From Burkholderiaceae bacterium (GTDB taxonomy: Bacteria; Pseudomonadota; Gammaproteobacteria; Burkholderiales; Burkholderiaceae), in NCBI GenBank assembly GCA_947449305.1, contig CANFRA010000004.1:1-58887 (forward strand): a DNA stretch of 58,887 bases, written 5' to 3'. Below are positions 1 through 8,822 of the stretch, piece after piece (the first letter of the stretch is position 1; every line of letters starts with the position of its first letter). A program made the position numbers and the translations under genes. The notes under the pieces were generated by a model that was not told where the DNA came from, did not search any database, and saw only the letters and a program-made list of their open reading frames with translations.

Positions 1-59
1 AGGTAATGCTGGAATGACAGTTCTCTTGCTAGGCACTCACAACACGAGAGGATTTGTTA

Positions 60-578
60 TTAGCTAACCAATACAGATCTATTAGTGATGCCGTGTTGAT
101 CAAGCATTTTTTTGCCATTTAAGCTTGCTATCTCTAGCAAGGTAATTGCGCCGCATACTTCAAAGCCTGCGCTACGTAATAATTTATCGGCTGCGATGAG
201 CGTTCCACCAGTGGCCAGAACATCATCAATCAGCAAAACCTTGGCATTTTTAGGAATGCTTGATTGCGCAATCTCTAGACAATCAGAGCCGTATTCAAGT
301 CCATAGAATTCTTTGTGACTTGCCAAGGGCAGTTTATTTGGTTTGCGGGCAAGAGCTAAACCTTTATGGGCATGATGAGCCAGAGCTGATCCAAAGATAA
401 ATCCACGAGATTCAATGCCCAAAATATGGGTATAGTCAAAGTTCTGAGCCAGAGCCCCCATTTGAGCGATGGCCTCCTTGAAAGCGGCTGGGTTTGCAAG
501 CAAAGGGGAGATATCCCTAAAGAGAATTCCGGGTTTCGGAAAATTCGGCACACCGGGTAGATAATCTAATAAATTCAT
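60..578 (-). CDS. apt: Adenine phosphoribosyltransferase
   Basis: Purine salvage enzyme that joins adenine to PRPP to give AMP in the cytoplasm. The 172-residue protein has the type I phosphoribosyltransferase PRPP loop VLLIDDVLATGGT in its C-terminal half, and the N-terminal PKPGILFRDISPLL and ESRGFIFG segments typical of Apt. Length is close to E. coli Apt, with a slightly shorter N-terminus. The ATG at 578 has no visible Shine-Dalgarno sequence and lies only 11 bases from the ATG of the divergent nucleosidase-like gene, so its promoter must lie inside that gene. The divergent partner belongs to a family that releases adenine, which fits salvage by Apt. Confidence 0.96.
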   Translation of the reverse strand: MNLLDYLPGVPNFPKPGILFRDISPLLANPAAFKEAIAQMGALAQNFDYTHILGIESRGFIFGSALAHHAHKGLALARKPNKLPLASHKEFYGLEYGSDCLEIAQSSIPKNAKVLLIDDVLATGGTLIAADKLLRSAGFEVCGAITLLEIASLNGKKMLDQHGITNRSVLVS

Positions 579-589
579 TATTGGCAGAC

Positions 590-1147
590 ATGAAAACAGA
601 TCTCCTCATTATCACCGCATTGGAATCAGAGCTCAAGCGCGATGCACTCCCATCTGGAGTGGAGATGGTTTACTCTGGCATTGGTAAGATAAATGCTGTG
701 CTAGCTAGCACTAAAGCAATTCATCAATTTAGCCCACGCAAAATCATGAACTTCGGCACAGCAGGAAAAGTAAATCCCCAGTTAGATGGTTTACTAGAGA
801 TTGGGAAGGTCATTCAACGGGACATGATGGCAGAACCTCTTGCGCCACGAGGAAAGACACCTTTTTGCGATAGGCCTCAGGAATATTTATCATCAGGAAA
901 ATATATCTGTGGCTCTGGCGATAGTTTTGTAACTGCTCCTGATCCCTGGCTGCTGAGCCAAGGAGTAGATGTAGTCGATATGGAGTTATTCGCCATAGCC
1001 TATGTTGCTAGTCACCATCAGATTCCATGGCACTCCTATAAATACATTACAGATGATGCTAATGAGAGCTCAGGTAATGACTGGCAGCAAAAAGTTCACC
1101 ATGGACAAGATTTATTTGTTGAAAAGTTAAAGCAACTCTTGAGCTAA
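590..1147 (+). CDS. MTA/SAH nucleosidase-like (phosphorylase superfamily) protein
   Basis: Nucleoside phosphorylase/nucleosidase fold. In the classic enzyme (MtnN) this hydrolyses methylthioadenosine and S-adenosylhomocysteine, releasing adenine. Visible landmarks are ALESE near the N-terminus (position of the catalytic Glu of AMEEE in E. coli), GIGKINA, NFGTAG, GSGDSFV, VDMELFAIAYV (ribose-binding Met-Glu) and ITDDAN where MtnN has ISDVAD. At about 185 residues it is shorter than E. coli MtnN (232), so the exact substrate is uncertain. I chose ATG 590; an in-frame TTG at 581 is possible. Neither start has a good ribosome site. It is followed after 7 bases by the acyl-CoA ligase gene. Confidence 0.82.
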   Translation: MKTDLLIITALESELKRDALPSGVEMVYSGIGKINAVLASTKAIHQFSPRKIMNFGTAGKVNPQLDGLLEIGKVIQRDMMAEPLAPRGKTPFCDRPQEYLSSGKYICGSGDSFVTAPDPWLLSQGVDVVDMELFAIAYVASHHQIPWHSYKYITDDANESSGNDWQQKVHHGQDLFVEKLKQLLS

Positions 1148-1154
1148 AAAAGAT

Positions 1155-2831
1155 ATGGCCATCAATCCTTCTAAGCCTTGGCTAAAAAATTACCCTGAAG
1201 GCGTTCCTCATGAAATTGGGCCGCTGTGTCATTCATCTTTGACCCAATTTTTGGATGAGTGCTTTGACCGCTTTGGAAATCGTAAGGCTATTGAGGCTAT
1301 GGGAAAGTTTTTCTCATATAAAGAACTTGATAGACTCTCTAAAGACTTTGCTTCTTATCTACAAACTCTGAATTTAGAGAAGGGTGCCCGCGTTGCATTG
1401 ATGTATCCCAATGTAATTGAGTATGTTGTCGCAATGATTGGCACTTTGCGTGCTGGCTATACAGTGGTGAACATTAACCCGCTTTATACAGCTCGAGAGC
1501 TCGAGGCCCAATTGCTTGATAGTGGAGCATCAGTTTTGGTTGTGATGGAAAACTTTGCTCACAGATATCAAGAAATTAATCCTATAGCGGGTATTGTGCA
1601 GGTGATTGTGAGTAGCCCAGGCGAATTAATGGGTTTGAAGGGGTATGTAATCAATTGGGTGGCTAGGAAAGTTAAAAAGTTAATTCCTGCCTGGCAGTTC
1701 GCCCACATGAGTTTCAAAGAAGCACTTCAGAAGGGCAGTCAGCAGCATTTTCACAAACCCAATATTGGCCTAGATGACATTGCGTTCTTGCAATACACCG
1801 GAGGTACGACTGGAACCTCTAAGGGAGCGGTATTACTTCACCGTAATATTCTTTCTAACGTGATGCAGATCGAGAGTTGGCTCAATCCAGGTCTAAAGCA
1901 AAAGCCAGAACAGCAATTGGTATTTCTGTGTGCATTGCCGATGACCCATATTTTTGCTTTAACAGCCTGTGCGTTGTTAGGTATCGCCAAAGGGAGTCTT
2001 TTAATACTTGTCCCTAATCCCCGTGACATTACTGGCTTTATCAAAATGCTCATCAAGCATCCAAATATCAATATATTCCCAGGTGTTAACACCCTTTTTC
2101 ATGCGCTGATTCATCGTCCTGAGTTTAAAAAAGTGAAGCTTCCCAATCTATTAGTTACGATTGGTGGGGGCATGGCGGTTCACAAGAAAACTGCAGACCA
2201 TTGGCAGGCCCTTACAGGTTCGCCTATTGCACAGGGATACGGTTTATCGGAAACATCTCCTGTTGTCTGCGTGAATACTCCACTAGAGAAGCATTTCACA
2301 GGACATATTGGTATGCCGCTACCAAGTACCAATGTTGTGATTCTCGATGACGATGAAGTTGAGTTGCCATATGGTACGCCTGGAGAGATTTGCATTTCAG
2401 GGCCACAAGTTATGCCAGGCTATTGGAATAAGCCACAAGAAACTAGTCATTGCATGACAGCCGATGGTTTTTTTAAGTCGGGTGATATTGGATTTATCAC
2501 CGATGAAGGCTACGTCGAAATCGTTGATCGTAAGAAAGATATGATCGTGGTGGCGGGGTTCAAGGTCTTTCCGAATGATGTGGAAGATCACCTATCCCAA
2601 ATGGATGGCATTAGAGAATGTGGTGTGATTGGCGTGCCGCACCGTAAGCTAGGAGAGATTGTTAAGGCTTATGTGGTTAGAGACAACCACCATTTAACTG
2701 AAGCAGATATCTTGCAATACTGCAAAGATCATATGACCAGCTATAAACGTCCTCGAAAAGTCGTTTTCATCAATGAGCTCCCAAAATCTAATGTCGGCAA
2801 GATTTTGCGCCGAGAGCTCAGAAATATTTAA
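1155..2831 (+). CDS. fadD: Long-chain acyl-CoA ligase (AMP-forming)
   Basis: Activates fatty acids to acyl-CoA through an acyl-adenylate, feeding beta-oxidation and lipid recycling. The 558-residue protein has the ANL-superfamily signatures: ATP-binding P-loop YTGGTTGTSKG at residues 214-224, GYGLSETSP, the hinge region KSGDIGFITDEGYVEIVDRKKD, and the C-terminal lysine motif PKSNVGKILRREL. Length matches bacterial FadD (about 560). It starts 7 bases after the nucleosidase-like gene and is probably co-transcribed with it. It converges on the dehydratase gene, 25 bases beyond its stop. Chain-length preference cannot be read from the sequence. Confidence 0.9.
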   Translation: MAINPSKPWLKNYPEGVPHEIGPLCHSSLTQFLDECFDRFGNRKAIEAMGKFFSYKELDRLSKDFASYLQTLNLEKGARVALMYPNVIEYVVAMIGTLRAGYTVVNINPLYTARELEAQLLDSGASVLVVMENFAHRYQEINPIAGIVQVIVSSPGELMGLKGYVINWVARKVKKLIPAWQFAHMSFKEALQKGSQQHFHKPNIGLDDIAFLQYTGGTTGTSKGAVLLHRNILSNVMQIESWLNPGLKQKPEQQLVFLCALPMTHIFALTACALLGIAKGSLLILVPNPRDITGFIKMLIKHPNINIFPGVNTLFHALIHRPEFKKVKLPNLLVTIGGGMAVHKKTADHWQALTGSPIAQGYGLSETSPVVCVNTPLEKHFTGHIGMPLPSTNVVILDDDEVELPYGTPGEICISGPQVMPGYWNKPQETSHCMTADGFFKSGDIGFITDEGYVEIVDRKKDMIVVAGFKVFPNDVEDHLSQMDGIRECGVIGVPHRKLGEIVKAYVVRDNHHLTEADILQYCKDHMTSYKRPRKVVFINELPKSNVGKILRRELRNI

Positions 2832-2856
2832 GAAAACATTACCTACTATTAGATCT

Positions 2857-4605
2857 TTATTTTCGAGGAGTTTTGCCAACCATCTTGGCTGCTCTTAAGA
2901 AATCAAAGTCCACGCCTTGATCTGCCTGTGTCACCGTATCTAAGAATAGCTTCTTATATCCACGCTCAGCAGTAGGCGATGTAATTGGATTTGCTTTGGC
3001 GCGCTTAGCCAGCTCTTCATCAGAAATGAGTAAGCTAATTTCTCGATTCTTGACACTTAAGCGAATGCGATCGCCGTTATGTACATGAGCTAGTGGACCA
3101 CCAATAGCTGATTCGGGGGTAACGTGCAGCACAATCGTTCCAAATGCCGTACCGCTCATGCGTCCATCAGAGATGCGAACGATGTCTTTCACGCCAGCCC
3201 GCGCTAATTTCATGGGGATGGGAATATAGCCTGCTTCAGGCATACCAGGCGCACCTTTAGGGCCAATGTTCTTGAGCACTAAAATATCATCGGCAGTGAC
3301 ATCTAAATCGGGGCTATCAATCCGACTCGCTAGATCTTCGGCGTTCTCAAACACCACGGCGCGGCCTTCATGCTCCATGAGTTTTTCGTTAGCAGCCGAT
3401 TGCTTAATGATCGCACCACCGGGAGCGAGGTTGCCATGGAGAACAGCAATACTACCGCGGGGATAGATTGGCTGATTAAATGGACGCACCACATCTTGTT
3501 TGAAGCTTGGCGGTGCTGCATCGATTTCCTCGCCAAGCGTTCTGCCAGACACTGTCATGGTGTTGAGTTTTAACTGAGGCTTTAGTTCGCGTAACAAAGT
3601 AGCCATACCACCAGCATCATGGAAATTTTCCATGTAATGATCACCAGAGGGTTTTAGATCTACAAGGACTGGAGTTTCATTACCCATTTTGTCTAAGGCG
3701 TCTAGATCAATCTCAAGACCCATACGACCGGCAATAGCAGTTAGGTGAACAATCGCATTTGTAGAGCCACCAATCGCTAGTAATACACGAATCGCATTCT
3801 CAAAGGCATCTGCCGTCAGAATCTTATCTATAGTTAAGCCATCTTTAGCCATTTGGACTGCACAAGTACCCGTTTCTTCTGCAACCCGAATGCGATCTGC
3901 AGTCACGGCGGGTGGGGTAGCACCACCTGGAACCGTCATACCCAAGGCCTCAGAGATGCAAGCCATCGTACTGGCGGTGCCCATGACAGAACAAGTACCA
4001 ACACTGGCTACTAGCTGATCATTGACTTCATCTTTTTCAATTTCATCGATCTCACCAGCGCGGAACTTTCCCCAGTAACGGCGACAGTCAGTGCACGCGC
4101 CAACACGCTCGCTGCGATGTGAGCCAGTGAGCATTGAGCCAGTGATTAGCTGAATTGCTGGTAATCCTGCAGAAGCGGCGCCCATCATTTGTGCGGGGAC
4201 TGTTTTGTCGCAACCACCAATCATCACTACCGCATCCATAGGCTGTGCAAGCAACATTTCTTCCGTATCCATCGACATCAGATTGCGCAAGTACATGCTG
4301 GTAGGTGCAGCAAAACTTTCATGAATTGAGATAGTCGGAAATTCCATTGGTAAGCCACCAGCAAGCATGACGCCGCGCTTGACTGCTTCAATGAGCTGCG
4401 GCATATTTCCGTGGCAAGGGTTGTAGGCGCTACCAGTATTGATAATCCCAATGACAGGGCGATCTAGGGCGCTATTGGTATAGCCAGCTCCCTTGATAAA
4501 TGCTTTGCGTAAAAATAAAGAGAAGCCTTTATCGCCATAGCTTGTTAAGCCTTTACGTAAACCCGTCTCAGGTGCTGTTTTAGAATCTTTTGGCTTGGTG
4601 CTCAT
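2857..4605 (-). CDS. IlvD/Edd family dehydratase (dihydroxy-acid or sugar-acid dehydratase)
   Basis: Iron-sulfur dehydratase that removes water from a 2,3-dihydroxy acid. The 582-residue protein has the three cysteines expected to hold a [2Fe-2S] cluster: Cys64 in NPCHGN, Cys132 in GGCDKT and Cys205 in GTCSVMGTASTMAC. It also has the C-terminal DGRMSGTAFGTIV segment with the serine thought to act as base. Segments such as GNLAPGGAIIK and NIGPKGAPGMPEAG resemble L-arabonate/xylonate dehydratases more than E. coli IlvD (616 aa), so a sugar-acid or secondary role is as likely as valine/isoleucine synthesis. I leave the symbol empty. The outer-membrane protein gene lies 70 bases upstream on the same strand. 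Confidence 0.85.
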   Translation of the reverse strand: MSTKPKDSKTAPETGLRKGLTSYGDKGFSLFLRKAFIKGAGYTNSALDRPVIGIINTGSAYNPCHGNMPQLIEAVKRGVMLAGGLPMEFPTISIHESFAAPTSMYLRNLMSMDTEEMLLAQPMDAVVMIGGCDKTVPAQMMGAASAGLPAIQLITGSMLTGSHRSERVGACTDCRRYWGKFRAGEIDEIEKDEVNDQLVASVGTCSVMGTASTMACISEALGMTVPGGATPPAVTADRIRVAEETGTCAVQMAKDGLTIDKILTADAFENAIRVLLAIGGSTNAIVHLTAIAGRMGLEIDLDALDKMGNETPVLVDLKPSGDHYMENFHDAGGMATLLRELKPQLKLNTMTVSGRTLGEEIDAAPPSFKQDVVRPFNQPIYPRGSIAVLHGNLAPGGAIIKQSAANEKLMEHEGRAVVFENAEDLASRIDSPDLDVTADDILVLKNIGPKGAPGMPEAGYIPIPMKLARAGVKDIVRISDGRMSGTAFGTIVLHVTPESAIGGPLAHVHNGDRIRLSVKNREISLLISDEELAKRAKANPITSPTAERGYKKLFLDTVTQADQGVDFDFLRAAKMVGKTPRK

Positions 4606-4675
4606 ATTTGTCTCAATAAATGATTCATTTAAATACTATTTAACGCTAATTGTAGTCATGCAATCACTGGCTTGC

Positions 4676-5563
4676 CTATAAGCCTGCGCCCCAGCGATAC
4701 TGCCAGGAAATACCAACAGCGTTATAGCTCGTATCAGTACGAGAATAGACACCAGTACTGCCAGTCAGACGAATGGCATTGCGCTTATCAACCGGATAAG
4801 AGATGGTGCTGCCAAAACGCCAGTTTTCTTGCGAACCACTAACCGCTGAGCCATTGACATAGGTCTGCCCGCCAAAAAAGTAGGTAGCATCAGCCGATAT
4901 CCAAGCGGTATTGGGGAAGTAATAGATCACATGAGTTTCGGTTGAATACACGGGATTTTGGGATAGAGTGTTATTACCCATATAGTTAGAGTTGTTGGTA
5001 TAGATCGATGCCATGCCAGCCAATTCTAGGCGCCATGGGCCGACTGCTTTTGAAGCGCCGATACCAGGTTGAATTACGGTGCGATTTCCGCCAACATTGA
5101 GCATTTGATCGCTGTTGTACTTACCCCATGGAATGGAAGCAGCGAGACTTGCACCAATGATGAGATCTTGTTGATAGTTTTTGAACTCACTTGCCGAAAG
5201 AGCAGGTGCACCATATAAGTTAACAGAAGCCTTAATCATGGGATCTGATAGACCTTCAGCAGATGCATTGATCGCTTGGCCACCTAAGGTGCCAGTACCA
5301 GATAATTCAGAATAGGGTAGCACTAGGCTAATTCGCCCGGACTGGCCGGCAACATCTAGGATATGAGTCAAGCTAATTGCTTCAGTGGTTAATTTATAGG
5401 GGCCACTCTTGACTTGGGCAATACCGCCCGTAACAAAGTTAATACCAATTGGTGCATTGGAATAGGCGCGGGCTTCAATTTCTTGAGCATTAGACTTAAC
5501 AGATAGAAATGCGAGAATGCAAAAACAAAATAGTTTTTTAAGGAATGAGTCCACAGTAAACAA
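4676..5563 (-). CDS. Outer-membrane protein of the phenol MetA-pathway family
   Basis: Predicted outer-membrane beta-barrel of 295 residues. An N-terminal signal peptide (hydrophobic FCFCILAFLSV, likely cut near SNAQ/EIEA) is followed by alternating strands rich in Tyr, Trp, Gly and Asn, ending in the aromatic segment SWQYRWGAGL. The segment GINFVTGGIAQVKSGPYKL and the overall layout match the Pfam family 'MetA-pathway of phenol degradation, putative', a barrel family often annotated as a transporter; no substrate can be inferred. The start lies 9 bases downstream of the four-helix membrane protein gene, suggesting an operon. Confidence 0.72.
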   Translation of the reverse strand: MFTVDSFLKKLFCFCILAFLSVKSNAQEIEARAYSNAPIGINFVTGGIAQVKSGPYKLTTEAISLTHILDVAGQSGRISLVLPYSELSGTGTLGGQAINASAEGLSDPMIKASVNLYGAPALSASEFKNYQQDLIIGASLAASIPWGKYNSDQMLNVGGNRTVIQPGIGASKAVGPWRLELAGMASIYTNNSNYMGNNTLSQNPVYSTETHVIYYFPNTAWISADATYFFGGQTYVNGSAVSGSQENWRFGSTISYPVDKRNAIRLTGSTGVYSRTDTSYNAVGISWQYRWGAGL

Positions 5564-5572
5564 CTTAAATAT

Positions 5573-6109
5573 CTACTGATCTGAAGAGTCTTTTTTGCCA
5601 AAAAGGATATTCATCGTTGTATCTTCACCTAAGGCTAATCTCAAACCAACCAAGACGAGATACGGCCAAACGATTAACCAATAGACGATGGTCATCGCCA
5701 AGACATGCAGGGGATTTTTTTGGCCAAAACTTGCCATCGCATCAATAAAGTTTTTACCATGCATGAGTCCATCGATACCTGCTTCGACATAGTTCAAGCT
5801 AAGAACAACAAAAATATAGAAAAGCGATTCCAGGAAGAGGGATTTAATAATCCCATTGTTTTTGCTTACCTTAATTGGAAATATTGCCTGCGCTATCAAC
5901 ATAAACTTAGCGCAAAGTCCTGCCTTAATGAGGGCAATTCCAAAAATGGATAAGGAAATAGGGTGTTCTGAGTTGGTAACAGCTAAAAAGGTAATAGCGC
6001 AGAACCAAGTGCCAAAATAAGCGGTAAGGGCTAAGCCTTCCTTAGCTTCCGACTCAATTTTTTTCCTGATACCTGGCAAATGGCCTTCACTGCTTGGAGG
6101 TGTACTCAT
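5573..6109 (-). CDS. Predicted inner-membrane protein, unknown function
   Basis: A 178-residue protein with about four hydrophobic helices (roughly residues 27-45, 50-74, 88-106 and 133-157) and charged ends; the C-terminus GKKDSSDQ is hydrophilic. I recognise no family. It lies 9 bases upstream of an outer-membrane barrel gene on the same strand, so the two may be expressed together across the envelope. The start ATG 6109 has only a weak GAAG upstream. Confidence 0.7.
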   Translation of the reverse strand: MSTPPSSEGHLPGIRKKIESEAKEGLALTAYFGTWFCAITFLAVTNSEHPISLSIFGIALIKAGLCAKFMLIAQAIFPIKVSKNNGIIKSLFLESLFYIFVVLSLNYVEAGIDGLMHGKNFIDAMASFGQKNPLHVLAMTIVYWLIVWPYLVLVGLRLALGEDTTMNILFGKKDSSDQ

Positions 6110-6222
6110 TACTTCATTTTCTTCATTGAGTTAGTGCCTATACAACATTAGATATTGAGCAGGGAAATCAAAATAACTACCGAGGTTTTGGTGGAACCAT
6201 AGGAATGCGCTACAGCTGTTAG

Positions 6223-7533
6223 TTAATTAGCTTCGCAGCTAGCGCAAGAAGAGGCAGCCTCAACCGGAGCTGGTTCTTGGGTATAGCGAGCAATAAATGC
6301 GTGCTTACTCTGCAGTGGTAACTTGATCCATACAAAGTGACCAGAGCCAGGTGCTACATCAATTGGTTCGCCGCTCATATTCCACATGGCATCTAAAACG
6401 ATATCTTGATTTCCTTGTGGCTCGATGATCTCTAGTTTGTCACCAACAGAAAAGCGGTTTTTAACATCTACCTTAACGCGACCAGTAGCCGGGTCGACCT
6501 CCAGAGTTTCAGCAACATATAGGCTTCTGCCTGAGAGTGAGTAGCCTCTCATATACAGTTGGTACTCCTTATCATGGTGACGCTCATAAAAACCGTCGGT
6601 ATAGCCGCGATTAGCAAGGCCTTCTAGGTTGCCAAGTAATGTAGTGTTAAATGGTCGGCCAGCAACTGCATCATCAATTGCTGAACGATATGCTTGGCAT
6701 GTACGTGAAACGTAATAGGGAGATTTAGTGCGACCTTCGATTTTGAAGGAGTCGACACCCATCTTCGTGAGTCTTTCAATATGCTCAACCGCACGTAAAT
6801 CTTTAGAATTCATGATGTAGGTGCCATGCTCGTCTTCTTCCATCGGCATTAAGGCATCTGGCCTTTTAGCTTCTTGCAGGAGAACGACATCGCCACTAGA
6901 AGTTTGTTGGCCTGGTTTGACTTTGTAATCCCAGCGACAGGCATTAGTACAGGCGCCTTGATTGGAATCGCGATGAGACATGTAGCCTGATAAGAGACAG
7001 CGTCCTGAATAGGCAATACATAAAGCACCATGCACAAATACTTCAAGCTCCATTTCTGGGCAGTCTTGACGCACCTCTTCAATCTCATCGAAAGAAAGTT
7101 CGCGAGACAAAATCACTCGGCTAATGCCAACTGAGCGCCAGAACTTCGCAGATGCGCCGTTAACTGTATTGGCTTGTACCGACAAGTGGATTGGCATATC
7201 TGGCCAAGCCTCTCTAGCCATCATGATCAAGCCTGGATCAGACATGATGAGTGCATCAGGCTTTAGATCAACAACCGGTGACATATCCTTGATATAGGTG
7301 CGTGTCTTTGCACCGTGCGGCAATAAGTTAGAGACCAAGAAAAACTTTTTGCCCAATTCATGGGCGGTATCAATACCTTGCTTGAGCACTTCAATCTTGC
7401 CGAAGTCATTATTGCGAACCCGCAAGGAATAACGAGGTTGGCCAGCATAAATTGCATCCGCTCCAAATTCAAAAGCAGTTCGCAACATGGCAAGGCTACC
7501 GGCAGGGGCTAAAAGTTCTGGGGTTTTGGTCAT
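6223..7533 (-). CDS. trhP: Peptidase-U32-family tRNA hydroxylation protein TrhP (YegQ)
   Basis: Member of the U32 family. The E. coli homologue YegQ/TrhP takes part in making 5-hydroxyuridine at the tRNA wobble position, using prephenate. The 436-residue protein opens with ELLAPAGSLAMLRTAFEFGADAIY and has the family cysteine cluster in GALCIAYSGRCLLSGYMS followed by NQGACTNACRW. These are the cysteines thought to bind an Fe-S cluster. It ends with a Cys-rich SSCASCEAN tail. Length is close to E. coli YegQ (453). The start ATG 7533 has no Shine-Dalgarno sequence; a TAAAAT box ends 8 bases upstream, so a leaderless transcript is possible. Confidence 0.9.
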   Translation of the reverse strand: MTKTPELLAPAGSLAMLRTAFEFGADAIYAGQPRYSLRVRNNDFGKIEVLKQGIDTAHELGKKFFLVSNLLPHGAKTRTYIKDMSPVVDLKPDALIMSDPGLIMMAREAWPDMPIHLSVQANTVNGASAKFWRSVGISRVILSRELSFDEIEEVRQDCPEMELEVFVHGALCIAYSGRCLLSGYMSHRDSNQGACTNACRWDYKVKPGQQTSSGDVVLLQEAKRPDALMPMEEDEHGTYIMNSKDLRAVEHIERLTKMGVDSFKIEGRTKSPYYVSRTCQAYRSAIDDAVAGRPFNTTLLGNLEGLANRGYTDGFYERHHDKEYQLYMRGYSLSGRSLYVAETLEVDPATGRVKVDVKNRFSVGDKLEIIEPQGNQDIVLDAMWNMSGEPIDVAPGSGHFVWIKLPLQSKHAFIARYTQEPAPVEAASSCASCEAN

Positions 7534-7636
7534 AGGGGGTTATTTTAAAGCTCTTGGCAAGTTTTGGGTTCTTGCTTCTTATGCGGGTAAAAACACGTAA
7601 AAAGAGGCTTTTCCTTGCCTGGTCGATCTTTGGGAA

Positions 7637-7645
7637 TGCTATAGT
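7637..7645 (+). promoter_or_regulatory. Possible extended -10 promoter for the secreted hydrolase gene
   Basis: TGCTATAGT reads as a TGn-extended -10 box (TATAGT). It lies about 47 bases before the proposed GTG start at 7692, in the divergent gap after trhP. No good -35 box is seen. This is pattern reading only. Confidence 0.4.
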
Positions 7646-7691
7646 GGCCGAACAATATCAATATAAGGGTATAAGCCCAAAGGGAGACAAA

Positions 7692-8735
7692 GTGAAATAC
7701 ATAGCACGATCACTAGTAGCGCTTATTTCTTGTTTATTTCTCGGTCAAGCATTTGCAGCTGGAAAAATCCAGATGAACGAGTACATGGTGCAAAGCGATG
7801 CGCCAGGCATTTCCCTCTATGTACGCAATAAGCACTTAGTTGGCATGAAGAAATTCACAGCTGAAAAAACCTTGCTCTACGTTCATGGCTCTACTTATCC
7901 TGCAGAAACTGCCTTTGATTTATCGCTTGGTGGAACCTCTTGGATGGAATACATGGCAGCAAGAGGCTACGATGTTTGGTTGGTGGATCTGCGTGGCTAT
8001 GGCAAATCTACCCGACCTCCCGAAATGGATCAGCCCGCCGACCAAAATCCTCCTATTGTCAGAACAGATACTGCGGTCAAGGATGTCTCTAGCGCAGTAG
8101 ATTACATCTTGAAAAAGCGCAATATTCAGAAGATGAATTTACTTGGTTGGTCTTGGGGCACAACCATTATGGGTAAATACACTACTGAGAATAATGAGAA
8201 GGTTAATAAGTTAGTTCTCTATGCACCACAGTGGTTGCGTCAAGGTGGAGCACCTTTAACCGATAAAGGTGGCCCATTGGGCGCCTATCGTGTAGCCTCA
8301 ATTGCAGATGCTAAAAATCGTTGGCTGACAGGCGTTCCTGAAAGTGCAAAAGCCACCCTCATTCCACCAGGTTGGTTTGAAAAATGGTCTGAAGCTACTT
8401 TTGATACAGATCCATGGGGTAGAACGCAAACTCCTAAAAAGCTCAGGGCTCCCAATGGCACAGTTCAAGATGCGCGCGAGTTTTGGACAGCCGGAATTCC
8501 TGTGTACGAGCCTAAAAATATTCGTGTACCAGTCATGCTAGTGCACGCAGAGTGGGATGCGGACTTGCCAAGCTACATGCTTTATGAGTACTTCACAAAA
8601 TTAGAAAATGCACCCTACAAAATCATGCTGCAGATCAGTGAGGGCACTCACACCATCATTATGGAAAAGAACCGGATGTTGATGTTTACGGGAGTGCAAG
8701 AATTCTTGGACAGCAATTTCAAACCAGAGAAGTAA
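7692..8735 (+). CDS. Exported alpha/beta hydrolase
   Basis: Alpha/beta-hydrolase-fold enzyme of 347 residues, substrate unknown. I place the start at GTG 7692: AGGGAGA lies just upstream at 7681-7687, and the reading from here gives a clean signal peptide (KYIARSLVALISCLFLGQAFA, one residue removed at each end for brevity) cut near AFA/AGK. The open frame continues upstream to 7554, but those residues are charged and would bury the signal peptide. The catalytic set is visible: nucleophile Ser in GWSWG, acid Asp in HAEWDAD and His in SEGTHTII, with an oxyanion strand LLYVHGST. Lipid or ester hydrolysis is likely but not proven. Confidence 0.8.
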   Translation: MKYIARSLVALISCLFLGQAFAAGKIQMNEYMVQSDAPGISLYVRNKHLVGMKKFTAEKTLLYVHGSTYPAETAFDLSLGGTSWMEYMAARGYDVWLVDLRGYGKSTRPPEMDQPADQNPPIVRTDTAVKDVSSAVDYILKKRNIQKMNLLGWSWGTTIMGKYTTENNEKVNKLVLYAPQWLRQGGAPLTDKGGPLGAYRVASIADAKNRWLTGVPESAKATLIPPGWFEKWSEATFDTDPWGRTQTPKKLRAPNGTVQDAREFWTAGIPVYEPKNIRVPVMLVHAEWDADLPSYMLYEYFTKLENAPYKIMLQISEGTHTIIMEKNRMLMFTGVQEFLDSNFKPEK

Positions 8736-8822
8736 GTCTCTGGGGTGAGGGCTGCTACAAATAGGTGGCGGTGGTCTCGCTACTTTTCGATTTTATGTGT
8801 TGCTTTATCTTGAAATGGCTAT

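Noticed and set aside
1..67. Open frame on the plus strand from the window edge to a TAA at 65-67, partly overlapping the end of apt.
   Set aside because: Only 21 codons, easily open by chance, and no recognisable protein ending. Could be a truncated convergent gene, but this cannot be supported here.
7554..7691. Upstream 46 codons of the secreted hydrolase frame.
   Set aside because: They would place charged residues ahead of the signal peptide; GTG 7692 has a good ribosome site.
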